In this document: positions 1 through 10,693 of the stretch, in pieces
How the letters are laid out: each line of letters begins with the position of its first letter
Position numbering within the stretch: the first letter of the stretch is position 1
Origin: Isoetes taiwanensis
Lineage: Eukaryota > Streptophyta > Lycopodiopsida > Isoetales > Isoetaceae
Length of the DNA: 64,000 bases
Direction: 5' to 3'
Assembly: GCA_021234155.1 (NCBI GenBank)
Contig: JAJEKV010000009.1
Span: 11,908,546-11,972,545 of the forward strand
Made by a program: the position numbers and the translations under genes
The notes under the pieces: generated by a model
Told to the model about the DNA's origin: nothing
Seen by the model: only the letters and a program-made list of their open reading frames with translations
Database searches by the model: none

Positions 1-79
1 AATTATACCTTCAACTATAGTAACGGCTTCGACTTCTCCATTCGTGGGTTTTTTGGGAGCAAATTCTCAGCCTTACGTT

Positions 80-200
80 TGTCCAAGCCCCTTGCCGAAG
101 GCTTATCACTAGGGTTTTTCCTCGAAAACCTGAAAGGACGGGGTTTTTTAATCCCGGTGGTAAGCTTTCGGCAGGTACACAAACAAACATCTATTAGCAT
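80..200 (+). mobile_element. Possible LINE 3'-UTR fragment
   Basis: A run containing GGTTTTTCCTCGAAAACCT followed by GGGGTTTTTTAATCC resembles the segment at 47618-47672, which belongs to a LINE 3' end. The similarity is short and the microsatellite tail seen in the other copies is absent here, so this may only be a divergent relic. Confidence 0.3.
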
Positions 201-1149
201 TGTATTTCATGGGGTCCAAGTTGTATAATTGGACGTTCCCTTTATTTTTCTTCGTGGGTAGTTTGCATGTGCGCGGCTACCCACTATCCACCATTGTAGA
301 AAATCTGCTGAGATGAATGAGAAGCCTATCTATCGTGGTTTTTGTCGTTTTCATGCGAGCTCCATTCTAGAATCATATCTTCTCCCCAATCTTCTCTGCC
401 CCACCAAAGATTTTTGTGGATCTAGAAGAGAGTTGGTTAGGCGAGTTTGTAGGGAATTGAAACGCATTTGCAAACAGAGTTTTTCATGTAGATTGTGATT
501 GGACGGAAGTAAAGATTCTGGCGAAGGTATATTGTTAGGAGAAATAGTAGTAGTAGGAACTAGTGTTTGTGTTCTACTACGGATAGAGTAGGAGAAATCA
601 GGACAGATAAATCATTGAAAGGAACATGGGATCTAAGGAAAAAGGGAAGTCGTTAATGGTAGAGACAGGGGTAGAAAAGGATGTCGAGTCTGTTACAAAA
701 TAGGAAACTATGCCAGATGATATGGAGGCCATAGCATTAAAACTGGTACGAATGTCAAATCAAGAGAAATCTAGGTTGTCGGATATCATGATGAAAATGT
801 GTCAGGGCAGTGAGGGTAGTAATGATGGGGAAGAAAGGAAGGAATGTGCGGAAATTTTGTGGCTTTTGGTGAGTTTTTCACGAACTTATCGAAAGTCATA
901 GTTGAGCAAAAGATAAAGGAGAGTCCTGGGAGCAGACAGGAGTTGGGATATCGTAGAGGCAGCAACAAATTGTGAGGTTGATACTGAACCACATGAACAA
1001 GCTTCAGGAAGAGGATGGTGGAGAAATCGAGAAGCAGATAATACATACGTTTCATGGTAAAATTCTTAAGAATCCCTTTGTTGAAGCTCAATAGAAACAG
1101 ATGGCAAATCCAGCAATGATCGGTTGTATTGGACATGAGAATATGGAAA
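201..1149. other. No supported gene
   Basis: Only short open frames occur here, for example a 63-codon frame at 710-901 rich in Lys, Glu and Met that could be a gag or LINE ORF1 remnant. I recognise no domain, promoter or RNA gene. Confidence 0.4.
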
Positions 1150-1750
1150 TGACACCTTTTTGTTTTTAAAGAACGGCAATGTAAGTGTGCAACAATTTTT
1201 CCAAGCAATGGAATTTTTTGGCAAAGCATCCAATGTATATCTTAATATGGCCAAATGTGTCATTCTCATGGACACCAATGCTACTTCAATTGAAGGCATC
1301 CCAGTACTTGCAAGAAACACTGCTACAAAGCGCCACTTGCACTAGACATGAATCTTCACGATTTATGGTCCTTCATTACCAACAAAATCAAGAAGGAATT
1401 TATGATGTATCCAACTTCTCTGTCTTTGGCTGAAAGGATTGGTATAGTCGACAGTGTCATTGGCAATTCTCACATCTATTTCTCTTCAGCCATAGTTGCA
1501 GATAAGGCTATTTACATACAAATATAAGATATTATGAGGAAATTCATATGACAAGGAATTGCAAGATTGCCTAGCACAACTTTACTCATCCTAAATCCTC
1601 AGGAGGCTCAGGTTACAAGAACTCGTTCAAATAGACTCGGGCCTTGGGAGCCAAACTCGTATGGCATGCTCTGTTTGAAGAACATAGCTCGCCATCCCTG
1701 TCCTTTATAAGATATTGGCTTGGAAAATCCAAACCAGTTGGTAGCAGCTC
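1150..1750 (+). pseudogene. Degenerate LINE reverse transcriptase fragment
   Basis: Translated pieces match the region just after the YxDD motif of plant LINE reverse transcriptases. A stretch around 1170-1260 reads FFQAMEFFGKAS followed by LNMAKC, as in the 'F...SGL.LN..KC' block. A second stretch at about 1345-1560 in another frame reads SLAERIGIVDSVIGNSHIYF, the usual 'LSLAGR...V..V..S...Y' block that precedes the ORF2 C-terminus. Stops and frame changes separate the blocks and no endonuclease or YxDD segment is visible upstream, so this is a dead fragment. It belongs to a different LINE type from those at 5.5 kb and 13.9 kb. What is seen is short blocks; the family assignment is from memory of the family. 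Confidence 0.5.
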
Positions 1751-3243
1751 CATTCCTCACCAGTTCCCTGCCTCAGCTTTCTATCAATTCAATGTAGCTT
1801 CAAATACTCCATGATTACGATGCATATATTTGGGGCTTGGAATGAAGTGACCCACTATTTTCATGCTGATGCAATTAGTTAAGTATGTTCAAACTTTCAT
1901 TTCTTTTGGCATCACAGTTTGCAACCAAATGAATCTGGTTATTTAGCTCCTAAACATCTCAGAAAGTATAAAGAATGGAGCTCAGCTGGATTGAAAGTTA
2001 TCTCAGACTTAAGAGAGGGAGGGCACTGGCTGTTATGGGATCAGATCACTCAAAATATTCAGTGCATACTCAACAATAGAAAAATATATGTTGCTATCAT
2101 GTAAGCTCTAGAAGGTTGAAATGCCATTTCTGGTCCACTGTCTTGGAGCTGTAAAAACAAGAAGCAATATAAAGTATCAAGAATTTATACGCTATTTTTG
2201 GATCCCTCCAGACTTGAAGTCTTCAATACTTTGGGGATGTTTTAGTGAGATTGCCATCAACTCATCTCAACAAGGTGGAAAGCCTATTGTGCCTTAAAAA
2301 TCATAATTTTCAGGTGGCTATTACTTAACCAGAGCCTGACCTCCAATGAAAGATCAACCCAGCTGCTTTTGATCTGTATCCTCTTGGCTGCACATAGGTT
2401 GAAACCCACCCTCATATCTTTCAATGTCCAAGGCTCCTTCCCTTCTAGACCTGGGCTAGGAATCTTTGTGGTGCCACCACTAGATCCTTAGCTGTTGAAT
2501 TCTTGGAATTCCTTCACTTTTCAAGTGCTTTTCTTAGGCACCCTAAGAACTCTTAATTTAAGAAGAAGTTGGAAACACAGAAATAGGTCTCACCATAACT
2601 CTCTGACATTCAATCTTAATTGGTTGAAAGCTTGCTTCCAGCCCATGCTTGTTGAAACCATCTTAGACCACAAACTAAAAGGCATGGCATATGATCCACA
2701 CTAGGACTTGCTTGGCAGTCACTATGGTTTCTTTGCCTTTTATAAACTGTCTTTGTCTAATGCTGTTATTGATGTTGATAGAGTTTGTGTGCAACCATTT
2801 TGATTTGGTTGTCCCGCCTGATCTGGGAAGGTATGAAAAGCCCGTTCATGCAAAGTGGATGGATACGAAGAGAACCTTGAAGCAAAAGATTCTGGCTCAA
2901 ACTACCATTGATATTTGGTAATGGAATAGCCTCTCTTTGAAATAGGTTTTTGCTGCTTTATGGAAGAGCATTTTGAGATCATTTCTAAGCTCATGTTGCA
3001 GTTCATGAATCACACTCCACTTGACTTGGATTAGTTGGAGACTGTTTTCTGTCTGGTGCAGGTCAATCCTTTGGAATTTGATATGGGCTATGTATAGAAT
3101 CTGAATTTGAACTTTTATGATGGCACTCTAAAAAACTCTATCTGAAAATATCTTTATAAGGCCCCACCATTTTGTTTATTATAAGTTGTAGGCCATTTTT
3201 TCTCTTTTCTTTTTTATTCATCCTTCTAAGGACTCAAAGGAAT
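1751..3243. other. No supported gene; probably LINE relic continuation
   Basis: This stretch has short frames only (2495-2704 and 2691-2921) and scattered stops. It may be the decayed C-terminal part of the LINE upstream, but no diagnostic motif is left. Confidence 0.3.
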
Positions 3244-3910
3244 TGATATGGTTTAAGGTTAATATCTAACAATGAGCTCGGGGGAGTGGCCAATATGATT
3301 ATGCATTGGGCGAAATCATATAGATGGTTGGAAGGCAAAGGCAAAGGCAAAGGCAAAGGCAAAGGCAAAGGCAAAGGCCAAAGAAGACTAAAGTTGCAAG
3401 AATTCTATAAATAGAACCAGAACTTCCATTGGCGATAGCTCTGCAACCAGAGCTCCGATTGAGCCGATCTTCACTGGAACCATCTTGGAGTCTAGTTTCC
3501 AATTTGGTGTGGCACTTCCCATAACCCATCCGAATAAGAGAGCATGGCTGGAAGCATGGTAAGGGGTCAAGAAATACTGCTCTACTCATTCACTCTTGAA
3601 TCAGATTCCTAGAAAGCTATTACTTTTTCCTAGAGCTTCTGCCGTTCTTATCTAATATCATGTTACTATCCTAGAACCTGACTCTTTGTGTATCATATTG
3701 AGGATTGCTAGCTCGAGAAAGGAGCTACAAGTGGAAACTCATTGTCAGATATGCCTTACTGTCTTTATATTCTAGCCTGATATTGCCAGCTGAGTGGTCC
3801 GGTTGGGTGGAGAGCTTTGGACTAGAGGCCTGGTTTTAAGAATCTGTGATGTTTTAGTGTTGGTTTACTAGATGTTTGATCTTTTGATTACTAGATAATC
3901 TTTGTCGACT
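3244..3910 (+). repeat. Candidate 5' LTR of a small LTR element
   Basis: It begins TGATATGG and shares with 4705-5190 both the start (TGATATGG, then a GGGGAGTGGC block) and a roughly 105-bp near-identical segment (3798-3905 versus 5074-5176, beginning TCCGGTTGGG). The flank before it is GGAAT and the flank after the second copy is GAATA, a weak candidate target duplication. A TATA-like CTATAAATAG lies at about 3404. The two copies differ in length and their middles diverge, so the element would be old or recombined. Confidence 0.4.
3332..3379 (+). repeat. (AAAGGC)n hexanucleotide repeat
   Basis: About eight uninterrupted copies of a 6-bp unit lie inside the candidate 5' LTR. The other LTR copy lacks them, so the repeat arose after the two copies separated. 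Confidence 0.9.
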
Positions 3911-4704
3911 TTAATATTTCTATTTTTAAAGGCTTTGGAGATTTTGATACCTTGAAGGATAATGTTAAAGATATTGCCTTAGAAGAAAATACAAGATAAA
4001 TTGTTGTAGAACTTTGAAAAAAGGTTACCATAAGGGTACACTGGATACTAATGAAGTCTTTGAATTGGCAATTTTAATGAACCCATATTAGGCGATACAT
4101 GCAATTATTGGTGTAACCCAAAGAACCATACCATTTGATTGGGTTTAGTGGATATAATGTGATGATTGAGTCTTTTGCAAGACATAGGAATGTCATGCAC
4201 GAAACATTCTTACCTTTCATTAATGCATGGAGCAACATAAGGTGTAGGCACTTGCAGTTATAAGGTAAGGAAATATTTGGCTTACATTTGCCTTAGGGAA
4301 TTTCTGAGGTGGAATTATAAGGTGTTTTTCTCCTAATTCTACTAAGACTTTAGCTAAGTTTGTAACTTCTTGGGGAGGTAGAAGAATGTCATAGGTAAAT
4401 TTGTGTATAGTACATCTTGAGACAGCTATTATGTCTGTAGCATACTAGTTGGACTTTGAAAATTTTTAGCCTAAAGGGCTAGACTTGAAAAATTTTTAGC
4501 CTAAAGGGCTGGATTTGAAAATTTTTAGCCTAAAGGGCTGGACTTGAAAATTTTTAGCCTAAAGGGCTGGACTTAGAAATTTTTAACCTAAAGGGCTGGC
4601 ATTGACTATTTTTTATTGTGCAGATTGTAGCCATGGACTTGTTTATGCTAATTTGCCATATAATTTCTTGATCGAGGACGATCAATCCTGGGAAGGGGAA
4701 GAAT
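3911..4704 (+). mobile_element. Interior of candidate LTR element
   Basis: No open pol or gag frame remains. The right end, immediately before the second LTR copy, is purine-rich (GGGAAGGGGAAGAA), as expected for a polypurine tract. Before that lies a tandem repeat of about 30 bp in five copies (4452-4601). Confidence 0.35.
4452..4601 (+). repeat. About 30-bp tandem repeat, five copies
   Basis: Successive units each contain TTTTTAGCCTAAAGGGCTGG or a one-base variant, with the last unit the most divergent. Confidence 0.9.
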
Positions 4705-5190
4705 TGATATGGTGTTGCCCGGGGGAGTGGCTCGGAAATCAAGAATAAAATAGTTGCATGGAATTGAACATGAGATCTGACCCATTGATTTATGGAACCT
4801 TGGAAAAAGTTGAGACTTTATAATTAGTCCATGTACCTTTACCGTTTTCCAAAAAGGCTCCTTAATCCCTATATAAGGGGAACAGATGCACTTATTGGAG
4901 GGGAGGGGACCCACCTTCATCATCTTTTGCTCCTTTAATTGCCCATTGCCAGCATCCATAAACTCTGTGTTTGTTCCTTAGAGAGGATCCTCTAAGAGGC
5001 GGTTTGTCCTAAATCCCTTTTTGCTTGACATAAATTGCGCATGGACTATCTTGGAGATTCTTACTTTTGCGAGTCCGGTTGGGTGGAGAGCTTTGGGCTA
5101 AAGGTCTGCTTTTGAGAATCTTTAATTTTTTAGTGTTGGTTTACTAGATGTTTGATCTTTTGATTACTGGCTAACCTTTGATTCATAACA
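4705..5190 (+). repeat. Candidate 3' LTR
   Basis: It starts TGATATGG directly after a purine tract and ends CATAACA, giving TG...CA termini. A TATA-like CTATATAAGG lies at about 4868. It shares its start and a roughly 105-bp late segment with 3244-3910. Confidence 0.4.
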
Positions 5191-5499
5191 GAATACATCA
5201 TTATCTTTGTTTTTTTCCCTTAATGCCGCTATATATTCATATAATTTTCCTACATGTAATATAAACCATTGGCTTAATCTAATAAATCAATAAATAAATA
5301 AAATGGACTGGCACAATTGTCGTCTTCCTGCAAGCACACTTGCAGGCAGGAAAACTAGGGGAACGGATCTAGTGTGGTGGACTATGTGTTGGTACCTGAG
5401 CAGGATATGCATGTGGTCAAGCACTTCCAGGTGGGAACATATAGCATAACATATAGCATACAATAGGGATGATTCGACGCAGAACACCTACCACTTACT

Positions 5500-7560
5500 T
5501 ACAGCTGACTTGGCGGGCTGTTCGAACCTCTTGTGCAGAAACTCCTTGCATGCTATAACTGCGATTGGATTGGGAACAAGTAGGCTTACAACCGGATGCT
5601 CATAGATGTTTTGGCAGGAATTTTACAGTATCTAATGTTAGAGCAACAGACAGGTTAGCTGATTGACGTGCTCGGGACTGCTCTAGAAAGGTGCTTTGAA
5701 AGAGGCCACCCTCAACGGACTACGAGAACTACAACCTTCCCACATAACCAATGGTTTGATGATGAATCTAAGGAATACAAATGCTGGGTCTGCCAGGTCA
5801 CATGCCATGCTCTACACCCACATGTGCTAAGACAATACCGCATTTTGCTTAAGGCTAAGAAAGCGAGGTACATCGCAGTGCATTAAAGAGAAATGTTCTA
5901 CCTTCTGGATCATCATCCCAGGACCTTCTAGCGAAGGATGCTCAAAAAGCCAGTACAACCTACAAGGAACATCAGTTCCGAGCAATGGGGGCAGAAGTTG
6001 CAACAGCTATATGATCCTCAGGGTGCACAAGCAGCATTACCCCTTGCAAGAAGGCCTAGTTCTAGGAATCACAGAGGCAAACATGGACTAGGATTTACAA
6101 CATCTTGTAATGGGAAAGCACCAGATCTGGATGGGATGCAGGCAGAGTTGCTCAAATGGGCAAGGCCGTCCATAGGGCCGGTACTTACCGCCTTGTTTAA
6201 CAGGGCATTACAAAAGGTTTTCCCTCCCAGTGGACCACTAGCAAAGTTGTTCCCATCTACAAGGCAGGTGTGCACTGCCGAGCTAATTACCTAACAATCA
6301 TAGTTAGTTCGTTGTTTGCAAAACCACTAGCCGAGTTTCTCAAGCAGCAGTTGACAGGCTGGGCAGAGGTAGCAGAGATGGGAAACCTCACCCAGGAAGG
6401 ATTCAGGCCCTGACACTCAACCATTGATCATATGCTGCGGACTTTGGTTGAAGACAACAGGAACTACCGACAAGACTTGTATTGTTGCTTCATGGACTTT
6501 GCTAAGGTCTTTGACATTATGCCTCGGGAAAAACTATAGGTAAGATTGCGACAGCTGGAGATTCTTGTAGACTTGCAGAATGCAGTGTATAGACTATATG
6601 AGGCAGGCTCAAGCTAGTTGCACCCGACAAACCAACCATTCGATAGTAGTATCGGGACCCGTCAGGGATGCCCTCTCTCTCCAATGCTATTTGTGTTTTA
6701 CATTGATCATGGGAGAGTTGGCTTGTCCACAATGAAGGTGGCGGAGCTCACTTCTTGCACTAGATCACCAGACAGTTAATATATGCTGATGATATGGACT
6801 TCCTAGCTCACATCCAGCGGACATGCATCACCATTTCGATGTCCTAGATATATTCTGTCAGGCGACTACCATGCGCATCAATCTAGCTAAGACGACATCA
6901 TCCGAGAGCCCTTCCTTCAGTTAACAGGGGCCAAATGGGAAGTGGCACCCACCTACAGATATTTGAGAGTGGAGTTTCCATCTATTATGCATTGGAATAC
7001 TTCCATTTGGCTACAAGTGACAACAGGCTGGAAGGCACTAAATGCAATATAGATTAACAGTCACAGAGAGGAGATTTATGATTGGACCCATCAGTATTTA
7101 AGATCTTAGTGGAGTCCGTCTTTTTATACGGGGTTGAAGTCCGGGGCCTGGTGGTGTCCCTCGTTACCTAGAATGGCGTAGAACAGGTGCAGAATGCCTT
7201 CTTAGCACGGGTAGTGGGGGTGAAGTCCATGGTCCCATATCAAATCTTATCGACAGGTTTCTTGCCTCGACACTTGTTGATTGCCACATTGTCTTCTTTC
7301 AGAAGGTAGTCAATATGGTCGAACCTCGTCTCTCTAACTTGGCTGATACCGTGGCAATGGGCCGCAATGTCTCAAGGCCTGCCCGCGGGAAAAGAGAGCT
7401 CGATGGCTGGCCAGATGGAATATGTAGGAGCACAGATGCATAAAGTTCAAACAAAGCTAGATCGCCATAGCTTGAGGCAATACCTCGACGCTCGCTTCGT
7501 CAGCAAACTCTGGAATGACAACGTTGTTGAATAGGTCAAGACACTGCACACTACCCTAGC
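5500..7560 (+). pseudogene. Degenerate LINE ORF2 (endonuclease/reverse transcriptase)
   Basis: Pieces in all three plus frames, in order, match a non-LTR retrotransposon polymerase: WFDDESKEYK near 5755, NGKAPDLDGMQAELLKW near 6112, FMDFAKVFDI near 6490, TRQGCPLSPMLF near 6660, YADD at 6782-6793, and FLYGVEVRG near 7113. The blocks are in the canonical order and spacing, but many frameshifts and stops separate them. It is the same general LINE type as the better preserved copy at 13.9 kb, judged by the shared block wording. The endonuclease start and a defined 3' tail are not recognisable. The catalytic YADD pair survives, but the copy cannot encode a protein. Confidence 0.7.
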
Positions 7561-8202
7561 TGAGGCCTACACTACAAGTGCCACATAAACCCTACATTGC
7601 AGCTGAGGCCTACAACGCTGCATGCATACATGGAAGGGTGTTGGAAGCCTTTGATTCGCCAGGTGCACACGTCTCTGAATTGAGATGGGCAAAACCGTCT
7701 CCGAATTGACATGGGCAAATGGAATGGGGAGTTTATTATGAACCGTACAATTGATATACACTAGAGCGTAGAGTTGATCGTTGTTTTTGTGAGATGCTTC
7801 CATTTTCCTTGGAAAAAACTCCATCTCATCGACGAAGGCCTAGTTGTCTACACCAGGAACATTGCTGTATCAGTTTTCACAAACAATAAATTATGGCAAG
7901 GAGGGGACTCTGTATCATGGCAATAAAAGGATCACAAGCTCCACGTAACAGGGTAAGACTTTTCTTTTCCTCTCGTCGTTTAATCTCGTCATAAATGTTT
8001 GGGACCAACAACTCTGGCTTGTAAATAGAATCGAGAGCAAGCAAGAGGGGCAGAATTACTCAGGTATGAAAATTGCCAACAATGCGGAACTCTCTTGTGA
8101 TTTGCACCTATGGTTGTTGGGGTGGTTCCCTAGCTTGATTTTGTGGGGATATTCTTTATCAGGCCTTTTGAGAAATTAGGCAAACAGACATGGGCAGAAG
8201 AT
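7561..8202. other. Upstream region of the PPR gene; no other gene seen
   Basis: I see no domain-bearing frame. The last few hundred bases presumably contain the promoter and 5' leader of the PPR gene, but no clear TATA box stands out. Confidence 0.4.
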
Positions 8203-10029
8203 ATGGTTCAACAACAGCAACAAGAACACTTCTTTATATCCAAAGCCCAGGCCTACTTCATGTTGCAGGAGTGTACCAGACACCAAGACTTAGACCATGG
8301 CAGGCGAGTGCAGTTTTTGATGTTACAAAGTGGAATTGATTGGGATTCCACATTGGCTGATTACCTCATTCGCCTTTTTGGCTCTTGTGGAAGTCACATT
8401 GAAGCAAATTTGATGTTTATCAAGGTCATAGATCCAACTGCATATACATGGAGTGCTATCATTACTGCACACGCCAAACTCGGAAAGGAGATGGTGGCCT
8501 TGCAACTCTATTGCAGCATGCTGTTGTCAGGTGAGAAAAGTGATAAATACATACTTCTTTCTGTACTTAAATCTTGTAGCATTGTATCAGCTTCTAATCA
8601 TGGGAGGCTCATCCATAGTCAAATAGTTGAAACTAATTTCTATTTGGATGTTGTCATGGGGAGTACTTTGCTTGATATGTATGCCAAGTGTGGACGCCTA
8701 GAAGAAGCACGCAAAGTATTTGAGAGTTTGCCAAATAGGAATATTGTGTCATGGAATGCAATGATTTCTGGATACGCCAAGTGTGGAAACTTGGATGAAG
8801 CTTGTAAGCTTTTGTACATGGCACCAGATCGAGATACAATATCATGGAATTCAGTGATTTCTGGATATTCCCAGCAGGAGGAGGGCCTTCTTGCCCTAGA
8901 CTGTTTTGATAAGATGCAACGAGAAGGACTAAGTCCAGATAAAGTTACATTCACAAGCATTTTAAAAGCATGCGGCAGCATTACAGACATAGAGCAGGGC
9001 AAGCACATCCATAATTGGATTATGAGGAGTGGGCTTCAATCTGATGTATTTGTGGGTAGTGCCATTGTGGACATGTATGCGAAATGTGGGAACCTGGATG
9101 AGGCACGCGAAGTATTTAACAAATTGCAAAACCGAAATTTAGTATCATGGACAACATTAATTTCCGGATATGCTCAACAAAACAGAGGCATCCTTGCGAT
9201 TGAATGCTTCGAGGACATGCAATCTCAGGGTATACAGCCAGACAAAGTTACTTTTTTGGGCATCTTAAAAGCATGCAGTACAATTGGAGCTGTCCAGTAT
9301 GGCCAAACTATACATGATCATATTATAAAAAGGGGGTTTGAGTTGGATAATATTGTGGGGAATACCCTCATTGATATGTACTTCAAGTGTGGAAAATTGG
9401 ATGATGCATGCCACGTTTTCAATAAAATGCCAAATCCGGATATTGTATCATGGAATGCAATGGTTTCTGGATACGCTCAGGTTGGTGATGCTATATTGGC
9501 TGCACAATATCTACAAAAAATGCAAGAGAATGGAATTATGCCAAATGATGTTACATACACTGGTATCCTTAGTGCATGTTGTCGTGTAGGCCTCGTGGAT
9601 GAAGGCCGTCGGTATTTCCGGTCCATTGTAGAATGCTATGGAATAACACATAGCATATTTCACTATAATTGCATGGTGGACCTTCTTGGCCGTGGTACAT
9701 GTTTCAGAGAAGCAGAATATATATTATTGACTGCCATGCCACTTGATGTTTGTGGCTGGAAGACCTTTCTTAGTGCCTGCAGGACACTTGGCAACATTGA
9801 GCTTGCACAACGATGTTTTAATAAACTTGTGCATTTAGATCCTGGTTGCACTGCAGGATATGTGCTCATGTCAACTGTATACTCCAATGAGCAGATGGCA
9901 AAAGTTGCTGACAAATTAGTTGAATATGATGTACCAGAGAACAAAAGTCATTCTTGTATTCATGAAATTTATGCAATGTTAGACGAAGAGGAAGAAATAA
10001 ATATGTTCGAGAAATTAAATTGGCAGTGA
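8203..10029 (+). CDS. PLS-class pentatricopeptide repeat protein with E domain
   Basis: This is an uninterrupted 608-codon frame without introns, typical of plant PPR genes. I start at the ATG at 8203; the open frame extends 60 bases further upstream but has no ATG there. The N-terminus has a short Gln run. From about residue 25 to 515 it is a tandem array of P, L and S motifs, with repeated wording such as DMYAKCG, ARKVF and VSWNAMISGYA. The last 90 or so residues (WKTFLSACRTLGN, then GYVLMSTVY) are an E domain. An E+ region is degenerate and there is no C-terminal DYW deaminase. Proteins of this class bind organellar RNA site-specifically; E-type members usually support C-to-U editing by recruiting a DYW partner in trans. 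Targeting to chloroplast or mitochondrion cannot be decided because the N-terminus is not clearly presequence-like. It is the only long intact gene in the window. Confidence 0.93.
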   Translation: MVQQQQQEHFFISKAQAYFMLQECTRHQDLDHGRRVQFLMLQSGIDWDSTLADYLIRLFGSCGSHIEANLMFIKVIDPTAYTWSAIITAHAKLGKEMVALQLYCSMLLSGEKSDKYILLSVLKSCSIVSASNHGRLIHSQIVETNFYLDVVMGSTLLDMYAKCGRLEEARKVFESLPNRNIVSWNAMISGYAKCGNLDEACKLLYMAPDRDTISWNSVISGYSQQEEGLLALDCFDKMQREGLSPDKVTFTSILKACGSITDIEQGKHIHNWIMRSGLQSDVFVGSAIVDMYAKCGNLDEAREVFNKLQNRNLVSWTTLISGYAQQNRGILAIECFEDMQSQGIQPDKVTFLGILKACSTIGAVQYGQTIHDHIIKRGFELDNIVGNTLIDMYFKCGKLDDACHVFNKMPNPDIVSWNAMVSGYAQVGDAILAAQYLQKMQENGIMPNDVTYTGILSACCRVGLVDEGRRYFRSIVECYGITHSIFHYNCMVDLLGRGTCFREAEYILLTAMPLDVCGWKTFLSACRTLGNIELAQRCFNKLVHLDPGCTAGYVLMSTVYSNEQMAKVADKLVEYDVPENKSHSCIHEIYAMLDEEEEINMFEKLNWQ

Positions 10030-10597
10030 AAAAGCAAGAACAGAGAGGGAAGAACCATTCTACTATACATCTCATATAATCCCATCAAAGTAATGCCTCC
10101 CATCCCAATGTATCTGATAAGCAAGACTTGTCCCAAGGTAATTTTAAATCTAAGTTGAGATCAATGGACCTATACAATTTTGTCAATCTGCCTAGATTGA
10201 ATCACCTTAGTAACAATGGCATTTTAGGTGGCACCCAACTGCCAGTCCCCTGTTGGCGCCTCTTTGCGCTTGAAAAGGGATATTTCAAAGAGCAGGTTGC
10301 TAATTGTGCCGAACCACATGGTTTGTTACCCATTCGTACGCACAGTTCGTTACTCATTTGTACAGATCAATTGGAAGCATATGTTCGGGCATGTTCTGGG
10401 ATGGATAAATGTCAGGCCAGTTACAAGGTTACAGACTTCGTCAGTAAAACAGGTCCAATTTGGGTAATTTGCTTTTATGCGTCTTTAGTTTGTTTGATTG
10501 AGATCACTTGCTCCCCCCCAAAAAGAGCACTGAAGTCAGTTTTTATGTAACTTCACAACCTTGTTATCACTACTTACTCGTTTTTAGAGATCTGGTT
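10030..10597 (+). other. 3' flank of PPR gene; no other gene
   Basis: Short frames at 10128-10550 have no recognisable domain and probably represent 3' untranslated or intergenic sequence. Confidence 0.4.
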
Positions 10598-10693
10598 ATG
10601 GGGAAGAAGAAAACAAAGCAGGCTCCAAGGCAATCTCTTGAAACTGTTGCCAGAAGAAGAGTGAGGCAAATACAAAAGTCTTTGGAAAGGTAG
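10598..10693 (+). CDS. Possible first exon of an unidentified gene
   Basis: An ATG opens a Lys/Arg-rich frame (MGKKKTKQAPRQ, then RRRVRQIQKSLER) that meets a good 5' splice context, AAAG|GTAGGC, at 10689/10690 just before an in-frame TAG. The composition could suit a small basic nuclear or ribosome-associated protein, but I do not recognise it and cannot place a second exon with confidence. One candidate acceptor, TTGTGTTGTGCAG, ends near 11675. Confidence 0.25.
   Translation: MGKKKTKQAPRQSLETVARRRVRQIQKSLER

Noticed and set aside
8143-8202. Longer N-terminus of the PPR protein
   Set aside because: The upstream extension of the open frame has no ATG, only a GTG, which is not a plausible start in a plant nuclear gene.
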